This document shows, piece after piece, positions 43,084 through 51,856 of a DNA stretch of 64,000 nucleotides. Below the pieces are notes generated by a model that saw only the letters and a program-made list of their open reading frames with translations, was not told the origin of the DNA and ran no database searches. The position numbers were made by a program, and so were the translations under genes. The stretch comes from Demequina lutea (GTDB lineage Bacteria > Actinomycetota > Actinomycetes > Actinomycetales > Demequinaceae): assembly GCF_013409005.1 (NCBI RefSeq), contig NZ_JACBZO010000001.1, positions 2,356,001 to 2,420,000 of the forward strand, given 5' to 3'. How positions within the stretch are numbered: the stretch's first letter is position 1; each line of letters begins with the position of its first letter.

Positions 43084-43129
43084 GATGTCTCAAGACATCG
43101 TTGACCGATGTGTCGGGACATCGTTGACA
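43084..43129. repeat. Tandem 23-bp direct repeat next to tRNA-Arg
   Basis: Two adjacent 23-base units (43084-43106, 43107-43129) match at 19 positions. Each contains an inverted repeat (GATGTCT with AGACATC in the first) followed by GTTGAC. They resemble, from memory, terminal repeats of IS481-like elements that sit beside actinobacterial tRNA genes; no transposase is present, so this may be a solo end or an excision scar. Confidence 0.55.
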
Positions 43130-43234
43130 GAGGTCCTCCCCCACGCGGTCCCCGCACGATTCACTCCCCCGGACGATGCCGAGCGTCGCCGACCCTGGCC
43201 AACGTGCTTTCGGAAGGTCTACGAGGGAGAACAC

Positions 43235-43441
43235 GTGAAGGCGTGCCACCTACTTTTCATCTTGGCGATCGCCGCATTCGCGGCAGGAGCGCTCGTCGGT
43301 TGCTCGATCAACGGCGGCGGACCCTGGATCAGTCGCACCGAGCGCACCGTGAACCACGGCAACTCCTTCTCCGTGTCGGTGACGGCCGACTCCGGCTTGC
43401 AGAAGCACATCAACGACTTCGCGGACCGTGCGGTCGGTTGA
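43235..43441 (+). CDS. Small putative lipoprotein
   Basis: 68-aa product with a lipoprotein signal: short charged start, hydrophobic stretch LLFILAIAAFAAGALVGC and lipobox LVGC with Cys near residue 22. The mature ~45 residues show no recognised domain. GTG 43235 was chosen for the GGGAG upstream and because the signal peptide starts there; the frame is open back to the tRNA. The gene is short and its reality rests on the signal sequence. Confidence 0.5.
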   Translation: MKACHLLFILAIAAFAAGALVGCSINGGGPWISRTERTVNHGNSFSVSVTADSGLQKHINDFADRAVG

Positions 43442-43481
43442 CACTTCGCGGGATCAGGAAACTCACCGCGCCGGATCGTCA

Positions 43482-43611
43482 CTACGGTGCAGTCGCCTGC
43501 CTCGTCGCTACGGTGCAGTCGCCTGCCTCGTCGCTACGGTGCAGTCGCCTGCCTCGTCGCTACGGTGCAGTCGCCTGCCTCGTCGCTACGGTGCAGGCGC
43601 CGGCTTCGTCG
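43482..43611. repeat. 26-bp tandem repeat array at the 3' end of the M15 peptidase gene
   Basis: Four identical 26-base units (43482-43507, 43508-43533, 43534-43559, 43560-43585) and a diverged fifth (43586-43611) containing the last codons and TAG stop of the minus-strand gene. The array therefore extends from the stop codon into the 3' untranslated region. 26 is not a multiple of 3, so copies do not extend the reading frame. Within the gene, an adjacent 15-base repeat (43677-43730) encodes PATTA units. Confidence 0.85.
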
Positions 43612-44890
43612 CCGCTGGTGCAGGCGAGGCGGGTGCCGTCGTCGCGGGGGCCTTCGCCACAGGTGCAGGCGAGGCAGGTGCAGTCGTCGCAGGTGCAGTC
43701 GTCGCAGGTGCAGTCGTCGCAGGTGCAGGAGCTATGGCTGTCGTTCCGCCATCGGCGACCCCGGTGATTCCTCTCGAGGCGTAGATGGCGTCCGTCGCGG
43801 GCTTGTACTCCCAGTGCCACGGCTCGTACGTGCGGAACACGGCCCAGTCTGGGTGGTCGAAACCGTACGTGGCGGCGTTCTGTTTTAACCACGCGTCCGG
43901 CGCGCCGTGGTCATCGCCACCGCACAAGTCAAATGCCACGCCGAAGCCGTGCATCGAGGTTCCGGGAGACGCCGCCAAGTAACCGCGGGTGGCCTTCATC
44001 TGCACCTGTTGGGCGTAGGTACGGTAGCCCTGAAGGAGGCAAATGTCCCTGCCGAACGCGGCCTTGAACTGCGCGTTCATTTGGGCGAAATTCTGGGCCG
44101 CGTCAGCGCGCAAGTAGTTCTTTCCGTCTGGCAAGAGGCACAACTGGTCGAGGCCCAACTCGCCGTTGACCTCGCCATCAAAACTGACAGGAAGGGCACA
44201 ATTGGGAAGCAGTGAGCTGCCGATGTAGGCCGTGTCGGCCATCGCGGCGAGCTTGGACTTCTCGTCGATGGTTGGGAGGGCGAGCACCGTGGGAATCAAC
44301 ACGGGGCCGTCACCCAACAGGGCGCGGCCCGTCGTCGGGTTCTGGCCAAGGACGACACCTGGGACCGCCTCCGCGGCGTTGCGGTGATACTCAACCACAT
44401 TGCCCATAATCGGATAGACGACCATTGCCAAGCCGAAGCCAGCGAGCACTCCGCCACGGGCGACAAACTTGCGGCGCTTGTGTGTGGTGCGAACTCTGAT
44501 TTCGCGCGTCTCCGTGAGGCGCTTGATCCTGCGCGACGCCGCAAACCTGCGGGTGGCGGCCACCGGCTGAGCAATGGGGCGGTATGGACCCGCGGGGATC
44601 ACACCCGTGACGGCCGTGTTGCCGACGAAAAGGGACAGAGAATCAGTCGACACCAGATCTGTGGACAACAAAGTGCCCATGGACAACAAAGTGTCTGCGG
44701 ACGACAAAGACCCTGTAGACGGTCCGGTGGTATCACTCAAAAGACTCATGACCTGGTCAATATCTGGATTGGGGTCGCCAGCGTCGAGCCGCAGAGAGGT
44801 ATCTGCTGTCACTCGCGCCCTCCGAAAATCCGTCCGGCCCCCGCCATCCACCCAACGTGCAACCGGGCGGTACTGATGCAGTGTAACCAT
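43586..44890 (-). CDS. VanY-like D-alanyl-D-alanine carboxypeptidase (peptidase M15B)
   Basis: 434-aa membrane-anchored peptidoglycan peptidase. Residues 1-143: basic/disordered cytoplasmic part with Ser/Thr/Leu repeats (SADTLLSMGTLLSTDLV); single transmembrane helix ~144-163; extracytoplasmic M15 domain ~240-372 with Zn ligands H314 and D321 (SMHGFGVAFDLC), E356 and H359 (EPWHWEY). The C-terminus (~385-434) is a Pro/Ala/Thr-rich repeat tail, probably a cell-wall spacer. ATG 44890 follows AAAGGT. It would trim D-Ala from stem peptides. Both the internal 15-base and downstream 26-base repeats suggest slippage at the 3' end. Confidence 0.88.
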   Translation of the reverse strand: MVTLHQYRPVARWVDGGGRTDFRRARVTADTSLRLDAGDPNPDIDQVMSLLSDTTGPSTGSLSSADTLLSMGTLLSTDLVSTDSLSLFVGNTAVTGVIPAGPYRPIAQPVAATRRFAASRRIKRLTETREIRVRTTHKRRKFVARGGVLAGFGLAMVVYPIMGNVVEYHRNAAEAVPGVVLGQNPTTGRALLGDGPVLIPTVLALPTIDEKSKLAAMADTAYIGSSLLPNCALPVSFDGEVNGELGLDQLCLLPDGKNYLRADAAQNFAQMNAQFKAAFGRDICLLQGYRTYAQQVQMKATRGYLAASPGTSMHGFGVAFDLCGGDDHGAPDAWLKQNAATYGFDHPDWAVFRTYEPWHWEYKPATDAIYASRGITGVADGGTTAIAPAPATTAPATTAPATTAPASPAPVAKAPATTAPASPAPAATKPAPAP

Positions 44891-44924
44891 TCTGTGACCT
44901 TTGTGGCCAGTCCCAGGACCCCGA

Positions 44925-45962
44925 CTAGTCGCCCTCGAACCTGGCAACAATGTCCCGGACTTCTCCTACAAGCTCCTCGATGATGTCCTCAAGGAACACT
45001 ACCCCCGCAACCGAAGCGTCTCGGCGGACGAGGGCGACGTGCGCGCCGGACCTCCTCATTCTCGCAAGAACAGACTCCACCTCTTCGTCAACGTCAACTT
45101 CGGCGATGTCCCGGATGCGCCAGTCCGCCATGGGTTCTTCCCGCTCCCCAGGGCGCACCTGGAGCGCGTCCTTGATGTGCATATAGCCCACCACCGTGTC
45201 GTCTGCGTCGCGAACCGGAAAGCGCGAATAGCCGGTCTCGACACACAGCAACTCAAGCGCCTCAGCAGACGCCCCCGCACGCACACACACCACGTCATCC
45301 AGCGGAACCATGACGTCGACGGCCGTGTGATCCGAAAACTCGATCGCCCCCTGGAGCAGGCCCTCCGCGTCGGTGAGCGTGCCTTCTTGGCTTGACCGCT
45401 CGACGATTGACTGCACTTCAGCGGCCGTAAAAGCGGACGTCACCTCATCGCGCGGTTCAACGCCGATGAGCCTCAGTAGCGCGTTCGCCATCGCGTTCAG
45501 GACCGCGATGAGCGGTCTTGCGATGCGCGCGATCCACACGAGGGGAGGACCAAACAGGAGCGCGGCCTTGTCAGGGCTCGATACCGCCGCGTTCTTGGGC
45601 ACCATTTCGCCGAAGATCACATGGAGCCCCACGATGATGAACAGCGCAAACGCCACTGCGATGCTATGTGCGACGGCCTCCGAGATGCCGCCGTGGAGCA
45701 CCCCCTCAAGGGAGTGGGCGATAGCGGGTTCCGCAACGATGCCCAGCGAAACGGAACACACCGTGATGCCCAATTGCGCCGTGGCGAGCATGAGCGACAC
45801 GTTTTCCATGGCCCACAACACCGTGTGGGCCGCACGAGACCCCGATTGGGCGAGCGGCTCGATCGAACTGCGACGAGCGGAAATGATCGCGAACTCGGCG
45901 CCGACGAAGAACGCATTGGCAAGCAGCAGCCCGATCACGCCGAAAACGAGACCTATATTCAT
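44925..45962 (-). CDS. CNNM/CorC (hemolysin-like) DUF21-CBS membrane protein
   Basis: 345-aa protein with an N-terminal DUF21 membrane domain (~1-170, including FGEMVPKNAAV) and two CBS domains (~200-330; MVPLDDVVCVRAG, GYSRFPVRDADDTVVGYMHIKDAL, VFLEDIIEELVGEV). It lacks the C-terminal CorC_HlyC domain found in its neighbour. Family members transport or regulate Mg2+/Co2+ or other divalent cations, with CBS domains binding adenine nucleotides. Coupled by ATGA to the upstream paralogue; the two likely work together. Confidence 0.92.
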   Translation of the reverse strand: MNIGLVFGVIGLLLANAFFVGAEFAIISARRSSIEPLAQSGSRAAHTVLWAMENVSLMLATAQLGITVCSVSLGIVAEPAIAHSLEGVLHGGISEAVAHSIAVAFALFIIVGLHVIFGEMVPKNAAVSSPDKAALLFGPPLVWIARIARPLIAVLNAMANALLRLIGVEPRDEVTSAFTAAEVQSIVERSSQEGTLTDAEGLLQGAIEFSDHTAVDVMVPLDDVVCVRAGASAEALELLCVETGYSRFPVRDADDTVVGYMHIKDALQVRPGEREEPMADWRIRDIAEVDVDEEVESVLARMRRSGAHVALVRRDASVAGVVFLEDIIEELVGEVRDIVARFEGD

Positions 45963-47257
45963 GGCGCCGCCTCGACCGGAGCGACTACGGCCCGCAAGCG
46001 GTCGATTCGTCGACCCTCCATACGCTCGACCGTGAGCGTCACTGCGTCGAGTTCGACGACGTCTCCGTTCCTTGGAAGCCTGCCGAGCGTCGCCATGACG
46101 AGCCCTCCCACCGTCTCGTACACGTGGGAAGTGGGAAGCGTGATTCCGGTGCGTTCCGCCACCTCATCCGGGCGCAGCACGGCTGGAATGATCCACGCAC
46201 CTCCTGGCGCCCTAAAGACCTGGGCCCGACGCGAGTCGTGCTCGTCGGCGACCTCACCAACAATCTCCTCCACGACGTCCTCAAGAGTGACGATTCCTGC
46301 GGTGCCTCCGTACTCGTCGACAACCACCGCGCACTGCAATCCAAGATCCTTGAGCTCCACCAGCAGCGGACGCAGCGGCATCGTCTCCGGAACGCGGGGT
46401 GCCGCGACCATGAGATCCCGCGCTGCCGTCGTATCGCGCTCGTGCGCGCTCACCGCAATCGCTTGACGCACGTGCACCAGGCCAATGATGTCGTCGATGC
46501 CCTCGCCGACCACCGGAAAACGCGAGTGGCCCGTGCCCCTGGCGAGCGCGAGTACATCGGCGGCCGACGCGTCGGCACCGACGGTGTGCATTCGCGTTCG
46601 GTCCGTCATGACGTCGACAGCCTCGAGGTCATCGAGATCGAGAGTGTTCTTGAGAAGCAGTGCCGTTCCGGGCGACAAGGTCCCCACCTCGGCGGAACGT
46701 CGCACCAGCGCTGCAAGCTCTTGCCGCGAGCGCCCGCCAGCGAGCTCCTCTTGCGGCTCAAGTCCAACAAGCCTCACGACCGCGTTCGCCGCGCCGTTGA
46801 GTGCGGCGATGAGCGGCCGGAGTACCACGGTGAAAGCGAGCATGAATGGGGCGACCGCCTTGGCCGTTCCCAACGGATTGGCGATCGCGGCGTTCTTTGG
46901 CACGAGTTCGCCGACGATCATCGAGAAGGCATTGACCACGACCAACGCGACGACAGTCGCAACGGTGACCGACGCTCCTCGCACGAGGGGCGTCGCGGCG
47001 GCGGGGCCCTGGAGAAGGAACGCCAGTGCGGGCTGCGCGGAATATCCCAATAGCACTGTCGTGAAGGTGATTCCCACTTGAGCGCCCGACAGTTGGGTAG
47101 ACAACGATCTCAAGGCGGTGCCGACGCGGCGGGTGGCTCGATCCTGGTCACCGACGCTCGACGGGTCCAGGGCCACAAAGGCGAACTCGGCCGCGACGAA
47201 AAGCGCCGTGCCAAGCGTGAGACCCACGCCGAGCGCGACAAGGAGCCATTGCGTCAC
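45959..47257 (-). CDS. CNNM/CorC (hemolysin-like) protein with C-terminal transporter-associated domain
   Basis: 432-aa paralogue of the downstream protein: DUF21 membrane domain (~1-195, IVGELVPKNAAIA), CBS pair (~210-340, GHSRFPVVGEGIDDIIGLVHV, CAVVVDEYGGTAGIVTLEDVVEEIVGE as successive segments) and a CorC_HlyC domain (~350-420, ETVGGLVMATLGRLPRNGD). Upstream gene of the pair, divergent from odhA. Divalent-cation efflux or uptake is the known theme of the family; the ion is not shown by sequence. Confidence 0.92.
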   Translation of the reverse strand: MTQWLLVALGVGLTLGTALFVAAEFAFVALDPSSVGDQDRATRRVGTALRSLSTQLSGAQVGITFTTVLLGYSAQPALAFLLQGPAAATPLVRGASVTVATVVALVVVNAFSMIVGELVPKNAAIANPLGTAKAVAPFMLAFTVVLRPLIAALNGAANAVVRLVGLEPQEELAGGRSRQELAALVRRSAEVGTLSPGTALLLKNTLDLDDLEAVDVMTDRTRMHTVGADASAADVLALARGTGHSRFPVVGEGIDDIIGLVHVRQAIAVSAHERDTTAARDLMVAAPRVPETMPLRPLLVELKDLGLQCAVVVDEYGGTAGIVTLEDVVEEIVGEVADEHDSRRAQVFRAPGGAWIIPAVLRPDEVAERTGITLPTSHVYETVGGLVMATLGRLPRNGDVVELDAVTLTVERMEGRRIDRLRAVVAPVEAAP

Positions 47258-47475
47258 AAGGTGCGCCTTTCGCCTGCCATCGTGAACTCAGCATAACCGA
47301 GCGCCCCTCAAGACAGCCGGGCGCCCTCTGTCACCGCAGGTCCTTGCGAGCCTCAGAGTTTGTAACGATTTCCCCAAACAGCGCGACGATGCGGCCGGTG
47401 CGGTCGTTTAGGCTGGAGGATGACAAGGAAATCCCTGTTTTCCTCGGACGACGTTGAGAAAGAGAGCGGCCGGTT

Positions 47476-50400
47476 GTGTCCCCCACCTACCCCAACTCGG
47501 AAGCCCGCACTTCAGTCGCAAGAGTAGACGGCGCGCCATCGGTGGCGTCGCTAGTCCTCGGCGGCGCCGGACGCGACGATGCGTCCACCGTTGTGCCAGC
47601 TGAGCCAGTTTCAGAACAACCACCAAGCGACGCGACTCCTGCCGAAGAGTCGCCTCCTGCCGCTGCCGTCCAGGCGTCGGCACCCGCATCGGTCACCGAG
47701 CGGGCCCCCACTCCCGTAGCGGACGTGCAGCACGAGTTGCTGCCCACCCAACCCATTGCCACGGCGGTGGCCCCAAGCGCCGCATACCTGCAGCGCCCCG
47801 AGCACCCCCAACGGCTCCACACCGATGTGCACCAAGGTGTCGAGCGCTTGCGCGGACCCGCCGCGAGAGTCGTCGCCAACATGGAGGCAAGCCTCGACGT
47901 GCCCACCGCGACGAGCGTGCGCACGGTGCCAGCCAAGCTCCTCATGGACAACAGGGTGGTGATGAACAACCACTTGGCGCGGACCCGCGGCGGCAAGGTG
48001 AGCTTCACTCACCTCATCGGCTACGCGATCGTGGAAACCCTCGCCGAATACCCGGCAATGAACGTCGCGTACACGACCGAAAACGGCAAGCCGGCCATCA
48101 TGACTCCGGCTCATGTCAACTTCGGCCTCGCGATCGACCTTCCCAAGTCGGAGGGCCAACGGCAACTCTTGGTGCCCAACATCAAGGGCGCCGACGACAT
48201 GGACTTCGCGCAGTTCTGGGACGCCTACGAGGCGCTCGTGAGCCATGCACGTGGGGGCACGATCCAGCCATCCGATTTCCAAGGCACGACATTTTCCCTG
48301 ACCAACCCGGGCACCATCGGCACCGTCCACTCCGTGCCGCGCCTCATGCAAGGGCAGGGCGCGATCGTCGGCGTCGGCTCGATGGACTACCCCGCCGAGT
48401 TCCAGGGCGCGTCCGCCGAGACGATCGCCCGCCTGGGCGTTTCCAAGGTGCTGACGCTGACCTCGACGTACGACCACAGGGTCATCCAGGGCGCCCAATC
48501 CGGCGAGTTCCTGGGGCTCGTTCACAAGAAGCTGCTCGGCCTAGATGGATTCTATGACCGGGTGTTCGTGGCGTTGCGCGTGCCCTACGAACCCGTGCGC
48601 TGGGTTGCCGACACCACGCCCGATGAGGACACGGAACAGGGCAAGCCCGCTCGCATCGCCGAACTGATTCACGCCTACCGTTCGCGCGGACACCTCATGG
48701 CCGACGTCGATCCGCTGAGTTCACGCCCGCGCAGGCACCCCGACCTCGACGTGCAGACGCACGGCCTGACCCTGTGGGACCTCGACCGCTCGTACGCGAC
48801 CCCTGGATTTGCCGGTCAACATCGCTGGAAGATGCGCGAGGTGCTCGGCAGGCTTCGCGACGCGTACTGCCGCACCATGGGTGTCGAGTACATGCACCTT
48901 GCCGACCGCCAGCAGCGCTCATGGTTCCAAGAGCGGCTCGAGCACGGCTACACCAAGCCCGCCCGCGAGGAGCACTTGCGCATCCTTGGTCGCCTCAACG
49001 CCGCAGAGGCATTCGAGGCGTTCCTGCAGACCAAGTACGTGGGCCAGAAACGCTTCTCTCTCGAGGGCGGCGAATCCCTCATCCCCCTCATGGACGCGAT
49101 CCTGTCGTCTGCCGCACGCGCCGGAATCCACGAGGTGTGCGTGGGCATGGCCCACCGCGGTCGCCTCAACGTGTTGACCAACCTGGCCGGAAAGTCGTAC
49201 TCCCAGATCTTCAGCGAGTTTGACGGGACGGCGCTTCCTGGCTCCGTGCAGGGATCCGGGGACGTCAAGTACCACCTCGGCACCGAGGGCGTCTTCACTG
49301 CCGACACCGGCGAGACGACCAGGGTCTATCTGTCCGCCAACCCCTCACACCTTGAGGCCGTCAACCCGGTGCTGCTCGGCACCGTCCGCGCCAAGCTCGA
49401 CGCTTTGGGCGCCGACACGACGACGGACGGCTACCCCATCTTGCCCATCCTGATCCACGGCGATGCGGCGTTCGCTGGCCAGGGCATCGTCCAAGAGACA
49501 CTCAATATGGCCCAGCTGCGCGGCTACAAGACCGGCGGCACCATCCACGTCATCATCAACAACCAGGTGGGATTCACCACCGGACCGCAAGACAGCCGCT
49601 CCACGCGTTATTGCACGGACATCGCCAAGGGCTACCAGATCCCCATCTTCCACGTGAACGGAGACGACCCGGAGGCATGTGTGCGCGCCGCGCGCCTCGC
49701 CTTCGAATACCGCGAACAATTTGGTCGAGACGTCATCGTCGACATGGTCTGCTACCGCCGCCGCGGCCACAACGAGGGCGACGACCCGTCGATGACTCAG
49801 CCGCGCATGTACGACCTCATCGAGGCAAAGCGATCGGTGCGCCACCTGTACACCGAGGCGCTGATTCGCCGTGGCGACATCACCACCGACGAGGCCGAGC
49901 AAATGTCGCAGGACTACCTAGCTCAACTCGAGCGCGTGTTCCTCGAGACGCGGGAGGGCTTCAAGGCCTCCCACCCCGAAACCGTCGCCGGGCTCGAACT
50001 CCCCTCCTCCCAGTCGTCCGATGCTGGCATGATGGTCGGCTGGCGCACCGCCGTGAGTGCCAGCCAGATCGAAAGAATCGGGCGCGCCCACATGCGCCCG
50101 CCGGAGGGCTTCCAGGTCCACCCCAAACTTGAGAAATTGCTCGAACGACGTGAGCTCATGAGCCGCGAGGGCGGCATCGACTGGGGCTATGGGGAACTGA
50201 TTGCGTTCGGCACCCTGTTGCAGGAGGGTGTGCCCATCAGGATGGCGGGTCAGGATGCGCGGCGCGGCACGTTTGTGCAAAGGCACGCAGTGTTCCATGA
50301 CCGCTCGAACGGCGCCGAGTGGACTCCGCTGCTCTACCTGTCCTCCGACCAGGGCCGCATGCACATCTACGACTCACCGCTGAGCGAGTACAGCTGTCTC

Positions 50401-51192
50401 GGCTTCGAATACGGGTATTCCGTCGAACGTCCCGACGCCCTCGTGGTGTGGGAGGCGCAGTTCGGCGACTTCGTGAACGGCGCCCAGACCATCATGGACG
50501 AGTTCATCTCGTCGGCCGAGCAGAAGTGGGGCCAGTCATCGTCCGTTGTGCTCCTCTTGCCGCACGGCTTTGAAGGACAGGGCCCCGACCACTCGTCCGC
50601 CCGAGTCGAACGCTTCCTGCAGATGGCCGCCGAAGACAACATCGTCGTGGCGATGCCCTCGACCCCCGCGTCGTACTTCCACTTGCTGCGACGCCAGGCC
50701 TACAACCGCCCACGAAAGCCGCTCGTCGTGTTCACACCGAAGTCGATGCTTCGCCTCAAGGCCGCGTCAAGCGCGGTCGAAGACTTCACGACAGGCACAT
50801 TTGAGGAGATCATCGCCGACCGGGCCGTCTTCGGCTCGCACGTGACTCGCGTGCTCATGTGCTCGGGCAAGGTCTATTACGACCTCCTTGCCGAGCGCGA
50901 GAAGAGGGGCGACTATTCCAGGGCGATTGTGCGCTTCGAGCAGCTCTACCCACTCGACGGAGAGAGCATTCGCGGCGCCGTTGACCAGTTCGACGGAGCG
51001 GATTTCATGTGGGTCCAAGAGGAGCCACAGAACCAAGGCGCGTGGGCCACGATCTCTCTGTCACTGCCTCAATTGTTGGGCAGGACCATCGACGTCGTGG
51101 CGCGCCCTGCATCCGCTTCGCCCGCTTCGGGACTAGCCTCAAAGCACCTGGAAGAACAGGCCAACCTCGTCGCAAGGGCATTTGACACATGA
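47476..51192 (+). CDS. odhA: Multifunctional 2-oxoglutarate dehydrogenase / decarboxylase (OdhA/Kgd)
   Basis: 1238-aa fused enzyme of the TCA cycle, characteristic of actinobacteria. Residues ~1-110: low-complexity Pro/Ala-rich segment without a lipoyl domain; ~115-350: E2o-like acyltransferase domain with the catalytic TYDHRVIQG near 332-340; ~390-1238: thiamine-diphosphate E1 (MAHRGRLNVL, AFAGQGIVQETLNM, IHVIINNQVGFTT, FEGQGPDHSSARVERFLQ). It works with lipoyl E2 of the pyruvate complex and E3. Homologues are controlled by the FHA protein OdhI/GarA. GTG start. The stop overlaps the SGNH-like gene by 4 bases. Confidence 0.96.
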   Translation: MSPTYPNSEARTSVARVDGAPSVASLVLGGAGRDDASTVVPAEPVSEQPPSDATPAEESPPAAAVQASAPASVTERAPTPVADVQHELLPTQPIATAVAPSAAYLQRPEHPQRLHTDVHQGVERLRGPAARVVANMEASLDVPTATSVRTVPAKLLMDNRVVMNNHLARTRGGKVSFTHLIGYAIVETLAEYPAMNVAYTTENGKPAIMTPAHVNFGLAIDLPKSEGQRQLLVPNIKGADDMDFAQFWDAYEALVSHARGGTIQPSDFQGTTFSLTNPGTIGTVHSVPRLMQGQGAIVGVGSMDYPAEFQGASAETIARLGVSKVLTLTSTYDHRVIQGAQSGEFLGLVHKKLLGLDGFYDRVFVALRVPYEPVRWVADTTPDEDTEQGKPARIAELIHAYRSRGHLMADVDPLSSRPRRHPDLDVQTHGLTLWDLDRSYATPGFAGQHRWKMREVLGRLRDAYCRTMGVEYMHLADRQQRSWFQERLEHGYTKPAREEHLRILGRLNAAEAFEAFLQTKYVGQKRFSLEGGESLIPLMDAILSSAARAGIHEVCVGMAHRGRLNVLTNLAGKSYSQIFSEFDGTALPGSVQGSGDVKYHLGTEGVFTADTGETTRVYLSANPSHLEAVNPVLLGTVRAKLDALGADTTTDGYPILPILIHGDAAFAGQGIVQETLNMAQLRGYKTGGTIHVIINNQVGFTTGPQDSRSTRYCTDIAKGYQIPIFHVNGDDPEACVRAARLAFEYREQFGRDVIVDMVCYRRRGHNEGDDPSMTQPRMYDLIEAKRSVRHLYTEALIRRGDITTDEAEQMSQDYLAQLERVFLETREGFKASHPETVAGLELPSSQSSDAGMMVGWRTAVSASQIERIGRAHMRPPEGFQVHPKLEKLLERRELMSREGGIDWGYGELIAFGTLLQEGVPIRMAGQDARRGTFVQRHAVFHDRSNGAEWTPLLYLSSDQGRMHIYDSPLSEYSCLGFEYGYSVERPDALVVWEAQFGDFVNGAQTIMDEFISSAEQKWGQSSSVVLLLPHGFEGQGPDHSSARVERFLQMAAEDNIVVAMPSTPASYFHLLRRQAYNRPRKPLVVFTPKSMLRLKAASSAVEDFTTGTFEEIIADRAVFGSHVTRVLMCSGKVYYDLLAEREKRGDYSRAIVRFEQLYPLDGESIRGAVDQFDGADFMWVQEEPQNQGAWATISLSLPQLLGRTIDVVARPASASPASGLASKHLEEQANLVARAFDT

Positions 51193-51791
51193 CCAACGTC
51201 TTCTTCGTGGGCGATGAACTCGCAGCGGGCCACGGGGACCCCAAAGCACTTGGATGGACGGGCCGTGTCGCCGCGAGGACGATGCCGTACAAACCAGAAC
51301 TCCGCTTCCACACGCTGGCCGTACCAGGCGAGACGACGGGCGAACTCACCGCACGATGGGACGACGAGGCGCTTCGACGCATCGGCGAAGGCGGGGTGGG
51401 GACCACCTCGAACGCCGTGCTCTTCGCCGTGGGGCGCCACGACGTAGTGCGCGGCGTCTCTCCGACGATGACGCGCCTCAATATTGCCAATGCGCTCGAT
51501 CGCGCCAAGGCACTTGGATTCCAGACGATGCTCGCCGGCCCCCCTCCCGGCTTGCCTAAGGACAACGACTCGATCGCCGAACTCTCGGCCCTGTGCGAGG
51601 AGTCCGCTTCTCGCCGCGCCGTGCCCTACGTGGACTTGTACGGCCCCCTCGCTCGGCACGAGCAGTGGTTGGCCGACATCAACATGGGCGACGACGACTT
51701 GCCGCGCCAGGCTGGATACGGCCTGATGGCGTGGCTCGTGCTCCACTCCGCTTGGCACGAGTGGCTCGGCATCGACAACGTCGAGCAGTAG
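51189..51791 (+). CDS. SGNH-hydrolase-fold protein lacking catalytic residues
   Basis: 200-aa protein with the SGNH/GDSL architecture: block I reads FVGDELAAGHGD (residues 6-17), block II HTLAVPGETTGELTARW, block III FAVGRHDVVRG, block V DLPRQAGYGLMAWLV. The nucleophilic Ser of GDS is Glu (E10), the GxND of block III is GRHD, and the D-x-x-H of block V has no His. It is therefore unlikely to be an ordinary esterase. It is translationally coupled to odhA by ATGA, so its role may relate to that complex, or it may be a neutral passenger. The stop region contains a short duplication (GTCGAGCAGTA twice). Confidence 0.7.
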   Translation: MTNVFFVGDELAAGHGDPKALGWTGRVAARTMPYKPELRFHTLAVPGETTGELTARWDDEALRRIGEGGVGTTSNAVLFAVGRHDVVRGVSPTMTRLNIANALDRAKALGFQTMLAGPPPGLPKDNDSIAELSALCEESASRRAVPYVDLYGPLARHEQWLADINMGDDDLPRQAGYGLMAWLVLHSAWHEWLGIDNVEQ

Positions 51792-51856
51792 TCGAGCAGT
51801 AGCCTCCTGCCGACGCGAGAGCCGCGCAATCCCGCGGACGACAGTCTCGACACTGG

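Noticed and set aside
43482-43611. Possible CRISPR-like array
   Set aside because: The units are directly adjacent with no spacers, and no cas genes are present; it is a plain tandem repeat.
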